DNA from: an uncultured Alphaproteobacteria bacterium | GTDB taxonomy: Bacteria; Pseudomonadota; Alphaproteobacteria; UBA8366; JADFVY01 | Reading direction: 5' to 3' | Assembly: GCA_947259105.1 (NCBI GenBank) | Contig: CAMYKU010000048.1 | Coordinates: 1 to 33,442, forward strand | DNA: 33,442 nt | Shown: piece by piece, positions 17,122 through 25,826 of the stretch | How the letters are laid out: each line of letters begins with the position of its first letter | Numbering within the stretch: the first letter of the stretch is position 1 | Made by a program: the position numbers and the translations under genes | Notes under the pieces: generated by a model | The model's input: only the letters and a program-made list of their open reading frames with translations | Databases searched by the model: none | What the model was told of the DNA's origin: nothing

Positions 17122-17922
17122 GTGCCTGATGTTGGGCACCGGGAGAAGCAACCGGCCCCATTCCGCGTGGGGTTGCGGGTCGTGCAGGCGCTCTTGTTAC
17201 GCGAGATCAAAACCCGCTTCGGGGCTTACCGTCTGGGTATTGTCTGGGCGCTCATCGAGCCGGTGACACATGTCGCCGTGCTGTCGCTTATTTTCGGGAT
17301 CAGGTCCCGCACCGCGCCGGGGGCGGTGGAATTCCCGATATTCCTGGCAACGGGCATTATCCCCTTCGTCATGTTTCGCGGCATGGTCATGCGCGCCATG
17401 ACGACCGTGGAAGCCAATCGGGCCCTGTTCACCTACGCACAGGTCAAGCCATTCGACACGCTGATCGCCCGCTTTATCCTCGAAGTCATCATCTACGCGG
17501 TGGTGTTCCTGGTCTTCATGGTCGGGGCCGGCTGGGTCGGGTTCGACGTCGCGGTGCAGGATCCGCTCGTTGTGCTTCTGGTCTTCCTCGCGCTCGGGCT
17601 GCTCGGCCTCGGCCTCGGGGCGCTGGCCTGCGTGCTCAACGACGCCCTGCCCGACGTGGCGCAACTCGTGCCCGTTGTCCTCCGGCCGCTCTATTTCATT
17701 TCCGGCATTTTCTTCTCGGTCGAGGTGATTCCGGCCGAATACCGTGGCTGGCTGTTGTGGAATCCGGTGCTGCACGCGCTGGAACTGATCCGCGGGAATT
17801 ATTTCCGCGGCATCGAGGCGCACTACGGCGACCCGCTGTATCTGGGGGCCTGGACGGTGGCCACCTTGTCCTTTGGCTTCCTCACCTTTCACGTCTACCG
17901 GACCCGCATGGTGGCCACATGA
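17122..17922 (+). CDS. kpsM: Capsular polysaccharide ABC transporter, permease KpsM
   Basis: A 266-residue ABC-2 type permease with about six membrane segments. The N-terminal block LLREIKTRFGAYRLGIVWAL followed by IEP is the hallmark of polysaccharide-export permeases (KpsM/BexB/CtrC), and the C-terminal stretch YFISGIFFSVEVIPAEYRGW is also family-typical. With KpsT it moves the finished, lipid-linked capsule chain across the inner membrane. The GTG start is supported by GGAGGG seven bases upstream; no ATG alternative fits. The gene follows the large methyltransferase/glycosyltransferase gene by 114 bases, and its TGA overlaps the kpsT ATG (ATGA), consistent with balanced production of both transporter halves. 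Confidence 0.93.
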   Translation: MPDVGHREKQPAPFRVGLRVVQALLLREIKTRFGAYRLGIVWALIEPVTHVAVLSLIFGIRSRTAPGAVEFPIFLATGIIPFVMFRGMVMRAMTTVEANRALFTYAQVKPFDTLIARFILEVIIYAVVFLVFMVGAGWVGFDVAVQDPLVVLLVFLALGLLGLGLGALACVLNDALPDVAQLVPVVLRPLYFISGIFFSVEVIPAEYRGWLLWNPVLHALELIRGNYFRGIEAHYGDPLYLGAWTVATLSFGFLTFHVYRTRMVAT

Positions 17923-18578
17923 TCGCGCTGGATTCGGTCAGCAAATGGTATCCCACGCGCAACGGGCGTCGCTATGTGCTGCGCGACGTGACGGTGCGCC
18001 TGCCGGCGGGGCGCCATCTGGCGTTGCTTGGCGCCAACGGCGCCGGCAAGTCGACACTGCTGCGCCTGATCGGCGGCATCGACTATCCCAGCACCGGGAC
18101 GATCCGCAGCGAGGCACGCATCTCCTGGCCGGTGGGATTGACCGGCGGCTTCCAGGGCAGCCTGACCGGGCGCGAGAACGTCCGCTTCGTGTGCCGCATC
18201 AACGGCGTCGCCGAGCGCGCGGCGATGCGCGCAAAGCTGGACTTCGTAGAGGATTTCGCCGGAATCGGGACCTACTTCGACGAGCCGGTGAAAACCTATT
18301 CCGCGGGCATGCGGGCGCGGGTCGGCTTCGCGCTCTCCATGGCCTTCGACTTCGACTACTACCTGATCGACGAGGTTCTGTCGGTCGGCGACCAGGCCTT
18401 TCGGGCAAAATGCCAGGAAGAGCTCGCCGCGCGGCGCGGACGCTGCACCTTCATCGTCGCCTCGCACAACCTCAACACCGTGCGGCAGATCTGCGAGACT
18501 GGGGCGATCGTGCGCGACGGCGGCGTTGTCCTCTACGACGACATCGGCGAGGCCGTGGACGCCTACCAGGCGGCGTGA
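17919..18578 (+). CDS. kpsT: Capsular polysaccharide ABC transporter, ATPase KpsT
   Basis: A 219-residue ATPase, the usual KpsT length. Walker A is GANGAGKST (residues 38-46), the ABC signature is YSAGM (127-131) and Walker B is YYLIDE (147-152) followed by VLSVGD, the KpsT/Wzt-type replacement of the common D-loop region. It lacks the C-terminal carbohydrate-binding extension of O-antigen Wzt proteins, which agrees with capsule export of a Kdo-linked glycolipid rather than recognition of a capped chain end. The ATG overlaps the kpsM stop. Longer in-frame readings upstream lie within kpsM and are not used. It powers export by KpsM at the inner membrane. Confidence 0.94.
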   Translation: MIALDSVSKWYPTRNGRRYVLRDVTVRLPAGRHLALLGANGAGKSTLLRLIGGIDYPSTGTIRSEARISWPVGLTGGFQGSLTGRENVRFVCRINGVAERAAMRAKLDFVEDFAGIGTYFDEPVKTYSAGMRARVGFALSMAFDFDYYLIDEVLSVGDQAFRAKCQEELAARRGRCTFIVASHNLNTVRQICETGAIVRDGGVVLYDDIGEAVDAYQAA

Positions 18579-18767
18579 CGGGACGGTGCGTCGGATCTTT
18601 CATGATATCGGTCCGCAAACCCGCAGGAATCGCCGGTGCATGGGGTTGTTCCGTTTCATCCGGAGGGGTGCGGCCGGCATCGGTCCGGACACCGGCTGCA
18701 TTGCACTTTTCCCGCCGCGGGTGGAAAATAGGGGACACGCAACAACAGTGACGTGGTCGGATGGTGA

Positions 18768-19883
18768 ATGATGGCGACTGAAGGCGGTTATCGCTGGCTG
18801 CGCGGAACCATGGGGCGGTTCCTCGCCCTCGTCGTGCTGCCCTTCGCCGTCGTGGCGCTGTATCTGCTTCTTGCCGCCTCCGATCGCTACATGTCCGAGA
18901 CTCGCTTCACCCTGCGCGACAGCGGCGCGCCGAACGAGCCCATGTCGCTCGACCTCGGTACGCTGATCGGCGGCGTCGGCGGCATCGCCCGCCAGGACGC
19001 CTATGTCGTGCGCGACTACATCCTGTCCTACGACCTGCTGGCCCGGCTCGACGCTGAGCTGGGCGTGCGCGCGGCCTGGTCGGACCCCGCGATCGATTTT
19101 GTCTGGCGCCTGCCGGCGGATGCCTCGGAGGAGGATTTCCTGGAATATTACCGCGATATGGTCAGCGTCTCCTTCGACACCGAATCCGCGATCATCGCCG
19201 TCACGACGGAAGGCTTCGAGCCGGTCTTCACCCAAACCATGCTGGCGATGATTCTGGCCGAGAGCGAGCGGCTGGTCAACGCTATCTCCAACCAGCTTGC
19301 GGCCGAACAGCTCGGCTTCATCAATGGCGAAATCGAGGCCACCGCAGCCCGGCTGAAACAGACCAAGGGGCAGCTCGTCGCGTTCCAGAACGAGTTCGAG
19401 GTCATGGACCCGGAACAGCAGGCCGGACTCGTCGCCAGTGTGATCGCCCAGATGGCGGTCAGTCTCGCCGAGGATCGTGCGGAGCTCACCGTGCTGCGCA
19501 GCTACCTCGACAGCAATGCGCCCAAGGTCGTCACCCTGCGCAACCGCATCGCTGCGAAGGAAAAACAGATCGACGCAGAAAAAACGCAGCTGACCGGCGG
19601 GGACGAGCGCCTCAACGCCATCGCCGCGCGGTTCGAGGAACTGCGCTTCGAAGTGGAGTTTGCGCATGAACACTACCGGCTCGCGCTGATGGCGCTGGAA
19701 AAGGCGCAGATCGACGCATCGCGCAAGGTCAAGAGCCTCGTGGTCGTGGCGCGCCCCAACCGGCCCGACGAGGCGCTCTACCCCGACCGGCCGTATATTC
19801 TGGCGACGCTCGGCGCGTTTCTGCTGATGGGCTTCGGCATCCTCAGCGTGATCGTCGCCGCAATCCGGGAGCACATGGAATGA
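18768..19883 (+). CDS. kpsE: Capsule polysaccharide export inner-membrane protein KpsE
   Basis: A 371-residue polysaccharide co-polymerase-type protein. One membrane segment lies near the N-terminus (~15-36, FLALVVLPFAVVALYLLLAA) and one near the C-terminus (~341-364). The large periplasmic part between them carries a long helical coiled-coil region (~175-300). A proline-containing motif, RPNRPDEALYPDRPY, stands directly before the second membrane segment, as in KpsE/BexC/CtrB. In capsule export it bridges the KpsMT transporter and the KpsD channel. A gap of 189 bases separates it from kpsT, and its TGA overlaps the kpsD ATG (ATGA). Two adjacent ATG codons (18768 and 18771) are equally possible starts. 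Confidence 0.92.
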   Translation: MMATEGGYRWLRGTMGRFLALVVLPFAVVALYLLLAASDRYMSETRFTLRDSGAPNEPMSLDLGTLIGGVGGIARQDAYVVRDYILSYDLLARLDAELGVRAAWSDPAIDFVWRLPADASEEDFLEYYRDMVSVSFDTESAIIAVTTEGFEPVFTQTMLAMILAESERLVNAISNQLAAEQLGFINGEIEATAARLKQTKGQLVAFQNEFEVMDPEQQAGLVASVIAQMAVSLAEDRAELTVLRSYLDSNAPKVVTLRNRIAAKEKQIDAEKTQLTGGDERLNAIAARFEELRFEVEFAHEHYRLALMALEKAQIDASRKVKSLVVVARPNRPDEALYPDRPYILATLGAFLLMGFGILSVIVAAIREHME

Positions 19884-21559
19884 ATCGGGTCCCGTTCGCG
19901 CTGCTGCCAGGTCTGGTACTGGCGCTGATATTCGCCGGTGGAACTGCGCTGGCCCAGCAGGTCATGCCGGACGACACGCCGATGCAGGTGCCGGCGCCGC
20001 GCGAGGATACGCTGCGTTCGCCCGGACCGGAGGAAGAAGAGGCCGAACTCCTGCCCGGCAGGGAGCTTCCGGTCTTCGGCGCCCGCATGTTCACCGGCGC
20101 ATTCGCGCAGCAGCCCTTCACCGGCTTCAACCCCGATTACCGTATACAAATCGGCGACCAGGTGCGGGTGCAGCTCTGGGGCGCCGTCGATTTCGGTGAG
20201 GTGCTGACGGTCGACGCCCAGGGCAACGTGTTCCTGCCGCAGATCGGCCCGGTGCGCGTCGCCGGGGTGCGCAACGACGCGCTGACCAAGCTGGTGCGCG
20301 GCAAGGTACAGACGGTGTATCGCGACCAGGTGGGGGTCTACGCCAATCTGGAGGGGGCGCAGCCGGTCAGCGTCATCGTCTCGGGCTTCGCGCACCGGCC
20401 GGGCATGTACCGCGGCCTGTCGTCGGATTCGATCCTGTATTTCCTCGATCTCGCGGGCGGCATCGATACACAGCGCGGCAGCTTCATCGATGTCCGGGTC
20501 TTACGGGGTGGCAAGGTCCGGCACACGGTGAGCCTTTACGATTTCCTGCTCGAGGGTAGCCTGCCGTCGATCCAGTTCGCCGATGGCGACACGGTCCATG
20601 TCGGTCCGCTGACCAACACCGTAAGCGTCGAGGGTGCGGCCTACAACGCCGCCCGGTTCGAGTTCCGCGGCGCGACGATGCCGGCGGCAACCGTTGTCGG
20701 CTGGGCCGCGCCCCGGGCCGATGTGACCCATGTCCGGGTGCGGCGGAACAATTCCGGCGAGACCACGGCCGAATATCTGCCGTTGATCGCTTTGGCGGCG
20801 ATCACCCTCATGCCCGGAGACCGGGTGACGCTGATCCCGGAGGACCGGCCACAACTGATTGTCGTCGGGATTAACGGTGAGCACGACGGAGCGAAGGAAT
20901 ATGTGGTTACCCCGGGCACCCGTCTTGGCACGGTCCTCGACCAGATCGTCCCGAGCGAGCGCACCAGATTCGACGCGATCCAGCTTTTCCGCCTGAGTGT
21001 CAAGGAACGTCAGACTGCGTTGCTGCAGCGGTCGCTGGACCAGCTCGAGCGCGAAGTCCTGGCGGCGCGCTCGTCAACCGACGAGGAGGCGTCTCTGCGG
21101 ATCCGCGAGGCGGAACTGATTCAGTCATTCATCGCGCGCGCCCGCAAGCTCGAGCCCCAGGGGCTGGTCGTGCTCGGTGCGCCGGACGAAGCGCGCGATC
21201 TCTACCTCGAGGACGGCGACATCCTTTTCCTGCCGGCGAAGAGCAGGCTGATCACCATCGCCGGTGATGTCATGTTCCCAACCGCCGTCGCCTGGCGCAG
21301 CGGCGCGAGTATCAAGGACTACATAGAGATTGCGGGAGGATATACGCGCACCGCCGACACCAAGAGGGTCCTCATCCGGCGCGCGAACGGCGAGATCAAA
21401 TCGGTATCGGTGAGCGGTTTTGGCCAACCACGACCGGAACCCGGCGACGAGATCATGGTGCTGCCCGAACCGAACGTGAAGAACCTGCAGCTCGCCAAGG
21501 CGCTGGCCCAAATCCTGTTCCAGCTGGCCGTGACGACGAGCGTCATTCTCGATCTGTGA
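19880..21559 (+). CDS. kpsD: Outer-membrane polysaccharide export protein KpsD
   Basis: A 559-residue OPX-family protein, matching the length of E. coli KpsD. A signal peptide (cleavage near ALA-Q) leads the protein to the periplasm. The Poly_export (PES) domain follows at ~90-165 (YRIQIGDQVRVQLWGAVDFG, VFLPQIGPVRVAG). Then come SLBB-type beta-grasp domains, including VSVIVSGFAHRPGMYRG (~172), a second at about 245-340 and a third near 455 (ITIAGDVMFPTAVAWRSGAS). No lipobox cysteine is present, which fits KpsD rather than lipoprotein Wza/CtrA-type channels. A helical segment at ~385-425 may form a coiled coil. It forms the periplasm-spanning and outer-membrane exit for capsule with KpsE. It is the last gene of the operon and faces the cytochrome c gene. 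Confidence 0.93.
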   Translation: MNRVPFALLPGLVLALIFAGGTALAQQVMPDDTPMQVPAPREDTLRSPGPEEEEAELLPGRELPVFGARMFTGAFAQQPFTGFNPDYRIQIGDQVRVQLWGAVDFGEVLTVDAQGNVFLPQIGPVRVAGVRNDALTKLVRGKVQTVYRDQVGVYANLEGAQPVSVIVSGFAHRPGMYRGLSSDSILYFLDLAGGIDTQRGSFIDVRVLRGGKVRHTVSLYDFLLEGSLPSIQFADGDTVHVGPLTNTVSVEGAAYNAARFEFRGATMPAATVVGWAAPRADVTHVRVRRNNSGETTAEYLPLIALAAITLMPGDRVTLIPEDRPQLIVVGINGEHDGAKEYVVTPGTRLGTVLDQIVPSERTRFDAIQLFRLSVKERQTALLQRSLDQLEREVLAARSSTDEEASLRIREAELIQSFIARARKLEPQGLVVLGAPDEARDLYLEDGDILFLPAKSRLITIAGDVMFPTAVAWRSGASIKDYIEIAGGYTRTADTKRVLIRRANGEIKSVSVSGFGQPRPEPGDEIMVLPEPNVKNLQLAKALAQILFQLAVTTSVILDL

Positions 21560-21651
21560 CCCGCCGCACGCCTTGCCGCCTGGTGTTTTCGCGCGCCCGG
21601 AATCCCTTCGGCACCATCTGAAACCCAGCCGGTGCGCCACTGCCCAGGCGT

Positions 21652-21966
21652 CTATGGCTTGCAGGCCGGCTGCGCTTCGTAATACTCGGCGATCGCACGG
21701 ATGGCGGCGTCGGTCAGCTTCGCAGCCGCGATGCTCATCACATCGCTCTGCCGTTTGCCGTCCCGGTACAGCGTGAGCTGCTCCATCATATAGATTGATT
21801 TCTGGCCCGCGAGATTCGGGAACCCGGGCGACGTGCCGATACCGTCGCGCCCGTGGCAGGTGATGCAAGACTTGGCGGCGGTGGGGAGTTCGGGCTCCTC
21901 GGCATGTGCTGCGTACGGCGCGAGGCACGCCGATGCAATCAGCGCGAAGCGAATAAGAATTCTCAT
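21652..21966 (-). CDS. Class I monoheme cytochrome c, periplasmic
   Basis: A 104-residue protein with a signal peptide (residues 1-22, cleavage after AHA), one heme-binding motif C34-I-T-C37-H38 and a candidate axial methionine M77 in SDVMSIAAAKL. Length and layout fit the cytochrome c553/c4-like single-domain group, including NLAGQKSIYMMEQL between the two ligands. The start at 21966 has AGGGG seven bases upstream and gives a proper signal peptide; an in-frame start at 21987 is less likely. It lies 87 bases downstream of the PQQ dehydrogenase gene on the same strand, so it is a likely electron acceptor of that enzyme (inference). Heme attachment would depend on the Ccm system encoded nearby. 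Confidence 0.9.
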   Translation of the reverse strand: MRILIRFALIASACLAPYAAHAEEPELPTAAKSCITCHGRDGIGTSPGFPNLAGQKSIYMMEQLTLYRDGKRQSDVMSIAAAKLTDAAIRAIAEYYEAQPACKP

Positions 21967-22053
21967 CGCGTCACCCCTCTTCTGCAAAGGACTGTTGAAC
22001 GGTGAATTCGGGAAAGGGTCCCCGCCACCGGCCCGGCGGCGGGGACGCAGGCA

Positions 22054-23319
22054 CTACATGCCTTCGTAGGAGATCCGGTAGATGGCTCCGGCGAGGTCGT
22101 CCGAAACCAGGATAGAGCCGTCGAGGAACTGCTGCACGTCAACCGGCCGGCCCAGGTACTCGCCGGTCTCCTCGACCAGCCAGCCCTCGGCGAACGGCAC
22201 GGTTTCGTTCGCGCTGCCATCCTCGTTCAGCGAGGTGAACATGACCCGCGCCCCGATGGGCGTGGTGCGGTTCCACGAGCCGTGCTGGGCGCTGAAGATG
22301 CCGCCGCGATATTTCTCCGGGAACATTTTGCCGGTATAGAATGTCATGCCCAGGTCGGCCGCGTGCGCGACCATGTTGACCTCGGGGAACACGACGTCGG
22401 CCGGGACTTCGTCCTTGTCGTACTCGTTGGTCCGGGTATCGCCGCCGCCGTACCACGGGAAGCCGAAATTCTGGCCCTTCCCGGTTACGCGGTTCAGTTC
22501 ACCCGGCGGGATGTCGTCACCCATGCCGTCCACCTGGTTGTCGGTGAACCACAGCTGGCCGTTCGCCGGGTTCCAGGCATGACCGACCGAATTGCGAACA
22601 CCGTCCACATAGACCTCGCGCTCGGTGCCGTCACGGTTCATGCGAACGATGCCGCCGATGCCCCACTTCTTGTAAAGGTCCAGCTTTTCTCGCGGCGGCA
22701 CGTTGTAGGGCTGGCCGAGGGTGATGTAGAGCTTGTTGTCGGGCCCGATGGTGCAGGTGCGGGCGCCATGGTTGAAGGATTCCTCCTCAACCGGGATCAA
22801 CTGGCCCTGCGGCACGACCTCGCCGATCGCCACGTCCGGGCTCTCGTAGAAGAACTCGACCGCCGGAAACACCAGAACCCGATTGTGCTCGGCAACATAC
22901 AGGAACCCGTCCTTGCTGTAGCACATGCCGTTGGGAACCTTGAATTCCACACTCGGCGCGAACACCTTCACCTCGTCGGCAACACGGTTCTTGTCGCGAT
23001 CGGTGACGACCCAGGCCTTGGATTTGCGGGTGCCCACGAAAATCGCGCCCACATTGGTGCCCACCGCCATGTGGCGCGCATCCGGCACGATGGCATAAAG
23101 GTCGATCTTGAAGCCCGCCGGCAATTTGATCCGCTCGAGCGTCTTGCGGATCGCGTCGGCCTTCTCGCCGGTCTGCGGGATTTCGGGAATATCGAGACTC
23201 GTCCCGGTGGTCTTCATATCCATCATTTTCTGGATATTGGTCTGGGCCAGCGCAGCCCCTGCGAACAGACCCAGGCAGAACAGGGATGCAGCGATCCCGG
23301 TAGCGATTCTTCCAATCAT
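22054..23319 (-). CDS. PQQ-dependent sugar dehydrogenase (sorbosone dehydrogenase-like), periplasmic
   Basis: A 421-residue protein with a signal peptide (cleavage near ALA-Q26) and the pattern of the soluble glucose/sorbosone dehydrogenase beta-propeller family, which oxidises sugars or related alcohols/aldehydes with pyrroloquinoline quinone. Family-like blocks are LPAGFKIDLYAIVPDARHMA, FNHGARTCTIGPDNKLYITL (with the conserved histidine), NSVGHAWNPANGQLWFTDN and GRPVDVQQFLDGSILVSDD. The true substrate cannot be predicted. The ATG is preceded by GGGAGG at a suitable distance. Electrons probably pass to the cytochrome c encoded just downstream. No PQQ-synthesis genes are in the window. Confidence 0.88.
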   Translation of the reverse strand: MIGRIATGIAASLFCLGLFAGAALAQTNIQKMMDMKTTGTSLDIPEIPQTGEKADAIRKTLERIKLPAGFKIDLYAIVPDARHMAVGTNVGAIFVGTRKSKAWVVTDRDKNRVADEVKVFAPSVEFKVPNGMCYSKDGFLYVAEHNRVLVFPAVEFFYESPDVAIGEVVPQGQLIPVEEESFNHGARTCTIGPDNKLYITLGQPYNVPPREKLDLYKKWGIGGIVRMNRDGTEREVYVDGVRNSVGHAWNPANGQLWFTDNQVDGMGDDIPPGELNRVTGKGQNFGFPWYGGGDTRTNEYDKDEVPADVVFPEVNMVAHAADLGMTFYTGKMFPEKYRGGIFSAQHGSWNRTTPIGARVMFTSLNEDGSANETVPFAEGWLVEETGEYLGRPVDVQQFLDGSILVSDDLAGAIYRISYEGM

Positions 23320-23624
23320 GACAGTAACCTCCCTGTGGCTAACCGCTATTTGAACCCTTTGTGGCGATGGACAGAATCATCCACGCTCATTTTTTGTGGT
23401 TAACAATCGAATTGTCCTGAATTCTACACACGGACAGCGGGTTGTCCACAATCGAAATTCTCGTAAAAACACGATAATCGCTGTTATTTCAGGTGCCGGC
23501 GGATGGCAGGGCGTCGGCAGTCCGCGCAACGGCGGGTGGCGTTTCCGACATGCTTGCGGCACGCAACAGCTCGTTGAACAGAACGCCGTTGCCCGTGCCT
23601 GCGGGTTATACCAAGGATCGCCGG
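23320..23624. other. Intergenic region between the PQQ dehydrogenase and ccmI
   Basis: About 305 bases without a gene. The half nearest the dehydrogenase (23390-23490) is A/T-rich with small imperfect palindromes and carries the candidate dehydrogenase promoter at 23421-23448. No terminator with a T-run was found for the ccm transcript, so read-through from ccmI into the dehydrogenase is possible. Confidence 0.5.
23421..23448 (-). promoter_or_regulatory. Candidate promoter of the PQQ dehydrogenase-cytochrome c pair
   Basis: On the minus strand TGGACA (23448-23443), five of six matches to a -35, is followed after 16 bases by TAGAAT (23426-23421), five of six matches to a -10. It is about 100 bases upstream of the dehydrogenase start. 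Confidence 0.4.
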
Positions 23625-25256
23625 TCAGCCGCCCCGGATTTCGTCGATTCGCTGTCGGACGAGAGTCCGGTCTTCGTTGTTCTCCGGGATTTGCTGGTAT
23701 ACCCGCTCCAGCATCTCGATCGCTTTTTCGGTGTTGCCGGCCTCGGCCTCGGCGTTGCCAACGGCCCACAGCGCTTCGGTGTTGTCGGGATCGAGCGTCA
23801 GCACGCGGCGCAGTATGGACATCGACTCGGCACTGTGTTGGCCGCCATTGGCCTCGCGGATTGCGTTTGCCTGAAGCGCCAGGATCCCCGGGTCGTCGGG
23901 CGCCAGACGCGCCGCGTTTGCCATTGCCTCACGGGCCTTTTCGCGTTCGCCCATCACCATGTAGGAGCGCGCCAGCATCTGCCAGCCTTCCAGGTCGTCC
24001 GGCTCCTGTTCCAGCCGCTCCGCCAGCCGTTCGACCATGCCGGCGATATCGGCTTCGCCCACCGTGGCCGGCGCGTCCAGCCCCAGTTCCTTGCCCAGAC
24101 TCGCGAGGCGCTGCTTCGGGAAGGGCGCCGCCGCGAAGACCTCGAGCGCACGGTCCAGCGCCGCCTGGGCGGCGTCCCGGTCGTCCATCACGCTGTAGGT
24201 GCGGATCAACTGCACCCAGCCCTCCATGTCCATCGGGTTTTCCGCCAGCCTGGCCTCCAGCCCCTCGACCATGTTGCGGACCGTCGCTTCGCGCTCTTCG
24301 GGCGACATCGACTGCAACTCTTCGTGTTGCTTGGCGGTCAGCCCCCCGCGATCGGCCGGCGGCAGTGGATCCGGCATGACATCCGCGACATCGAGCCCGA
24401 GGTCCTCGGCCGCCTGCGCCAGGTGCTCGCTGACGACGTCGAGCCAGGGGGCGTCGGCCGGCGATATAGCGATCAGCGCCGCCCAGCGGTCCAGCGCGGC
24501 CTGCGTCCGGCCGGACTGGTAATCGCCGAGGGCCAGATAATGCCGCGCGCGGATGTCATTCGGCTCTTCGGCCAGTACCGCTTCGAACGCGGCCCGGGCT
24601 TCCGGCGTAACGGTTCCCTGGGCCGCCAGCAACAGCGACTCGCCAAACTCACTGTTGAGCATCGGTGTGGCAGGCCGCAATGCGAACGCCTTGCGCAGCG
24701 CCTCGGCGGACTCGCCAAACCGCTGCATCCGCTTGTAGGCCAATCCCAGGTTCATCCAGGCATCCGCGTTGCCCGGATCGCCCTCGGCCGCGCGCTCCAG
24801 TTCGGCGATCATCCTGCCCAGGCCGTCATCCTGGCTGCCCACCGCAAGATCGGTGCGTGTCGACAACGGCATATCGGGTCTGCCGGGCTGGCCGACCTCG
24901 AGGTACAGAAAAACCGCGCCCAGTGGCACCATGACCGCCAGGGCGATGGCGAGCACAGATACTCCCACGGAGCGCGCCTTTCCGCCGTCCCTCGCGGCCT
25001 GCTGACCGGTCTGCGCCTCGAGCCGCGCATCGGCGGCCAGTATGCGCCGCGCAATCTCGTTGCGGGCCGCCTCCATCTCCGCCTGTGTCAGGACTCCGCG
25101 CTCGCGGTCACGCTCCAGTTCGGCGATCTGGTCGTGATAGACCTCCAGGTCGAATTCAGCGGGACTGGCCTCGCCAACCCGGTTGCGGAACAGCGGCAGG
25201 GCCAGCGCCGCTGCCGCGGCAACGGCCATCGCGCCGGCTACGATCCAGAAAGACAT
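23625..25256 (-). CDS. ccmI: Cytochrome c maturation protein CcmI (TPR apocytochrome chaperone)
   Basis: A 543-residue membrane-anchored protein. Two membrane segments (residues ~3-23 and ~96-120) flank a cytoplasmic helical loop with a leucine-zipper-like pattern, IAELERDRERGVLTQAEMEA, the classic CcmI/CycH N-terminal module. The rest is periplasmic and consists of TPR-like repeats (first clear one ~160-200, ADAWMNLGLAYKRMQRFGES; last ones after 430). CcmI binds the C-terminal helix of apocytochrome c and passes it to the CcmF/H heme ligation complex. The gene overlaps the end of ccmG by 19 bases. No CxxC motif of CcmH is fused to it. Confidence 0.9.
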   Translation of the reverse strand: MSFWIVAGAMAVAAAAALALPLFRNRVGEASPAEFDLEVYHDQIAELERDRERGVLTQAEMEAARNEIARRILAADARLEAQTGQQAARDGGKARSVGVSVLAIALAVMVPLGAVFLYLEVGQPGRPDMPLSTRTDLAVGSQDDGLGRMIAELERAAEGDPGNADAWMNLGLAYKRMQRFGESAEALRKAFALRPATPMLNSEFGESLLLAAQGTVTPEARAAFEAVLAEEPNDIRARHYLALGDYQSGRTQAALDRWAALIAISPADAPWLDVVSEHLAQAAEDLGLDVADVMPDPLPPADRGGLTAKQHEELQSMSPEEREATVRNMVEGLEARLAENPMDMEGWVQLIRTYSVMDDRDAAQAALDRALEVFAAAPFPKQRLASLGKELGLDAPATVGEADIAGMVERLAERLEQEPDDLEGWQMLARSYMVMGEREKAREAMANAARLAPDDPGILALQANAIREANGGQHSAESMSILRRVLTLDPDNTEALWAVGNAEAEAGNTEKAIEMLERVYQQIPENNEDRTLVRQRIDEIRGG

Positions 25257-25822
25257 TTCTCGGCCTGCGGTGTCTTGTTGAGACAGTCGATCATCGGCAA
25301 GATCGTTTCCTTCAGATCGTTGCGCGAGAGTGGCCCGACATGCTTGTACCGGATGCGCCCGCTCTTATCGATTATGTAGGTTTCAGGGACGCCGTAGACG
25401 CCCCACTCGATGCCGACGCGGCCGCTCAGATCGAAGCCGATGCGCCTGTAGGAGTTGCCCAACTCGTCCAGCCAGGCGACGGCCTCGTCCTTCTTGTTCT
25501 TGTAGTTGATACCCCATACCGGAACGATCCCCTCTTCGCCGATCCGGGTTATCAGCGGATGCTCGGCGCGGCAGGGCACGCACCACGAGGCGAAGACGTT
25601 GACCATCACGACCTCGCCACCGAAATCGGCGGTGGCAAGGCCCGGGAGGTCGTCGAGCAGTGGCGGCAGGTCGAATTCGGGGACCGGCTTGTTCTGCTCG
25701 CCAGCCCCGATGATGTTCGGGGCGCGTTGGGAGTCCCGCTGGATTTCAAAGATGTACAAGGCGGTCGCAACGGCGAACCCGGCGAAGACGACGAGCGGTA
25801 CGACAAAAATGAGACGACGCAT
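25238..25822 (-). CDS. ccmG: Thiol:disulfide interchange protein CcmG (DsbE)
   Basis: A 194-residue membrane-anchored thioredoxin-fold protein. An N-terminal membrane segment (residues 4-24) is followed by the periplasmic domain with the active site W80-C81-V-P-C84 and the CcmG/DsbE-typical VWGINYKNKKDEAVAWL and GVYGVPETYIID (cis-proline loop). It keeps apocytochrome cysteines reduced before heme ligation. The start at 25822 gives a proper membrane anchor, has AGGAG about 11 bases upstream and lies only four bases after the ccmF stop. A longer in-frame reading would overlap ccmF by about 100 bases and adds a basic, low-complexity leader. Confidence 0.93.
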   Translation of the reverse strand: MRRLIFVVPLVVFAGFAVATALYIFEIQRDSQRAPNIIGAGEQNKPVPEFDLPPLLDDLPGLATADFGGEVVMVNVFASWCVPCRAEHPLITRIGEEGIVPVWGINYKNKKDEAVAWLDELGNSYRRIGFDLSGRVGIEWGVYGVPETYIIDKSGRIRYKHVGPLSRNDLKETILPMIDCLNKTPQAEKCLSGS

Positions 25823-25826
25823 AGGC

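Noticed and set aside
18600..19874. 424-codon minus-strand open reading frame across kpsE
   Set aside because: kpsE on the plus strand has membrane segments, the proline motif and ATGA coupling with kpsD; the opposite frame has no such features.
23493..25379. 628-codon plus-strand open reading frame across ccmI
   Set aside because: Antisense shadow of the TPR-containing ccmI gene.
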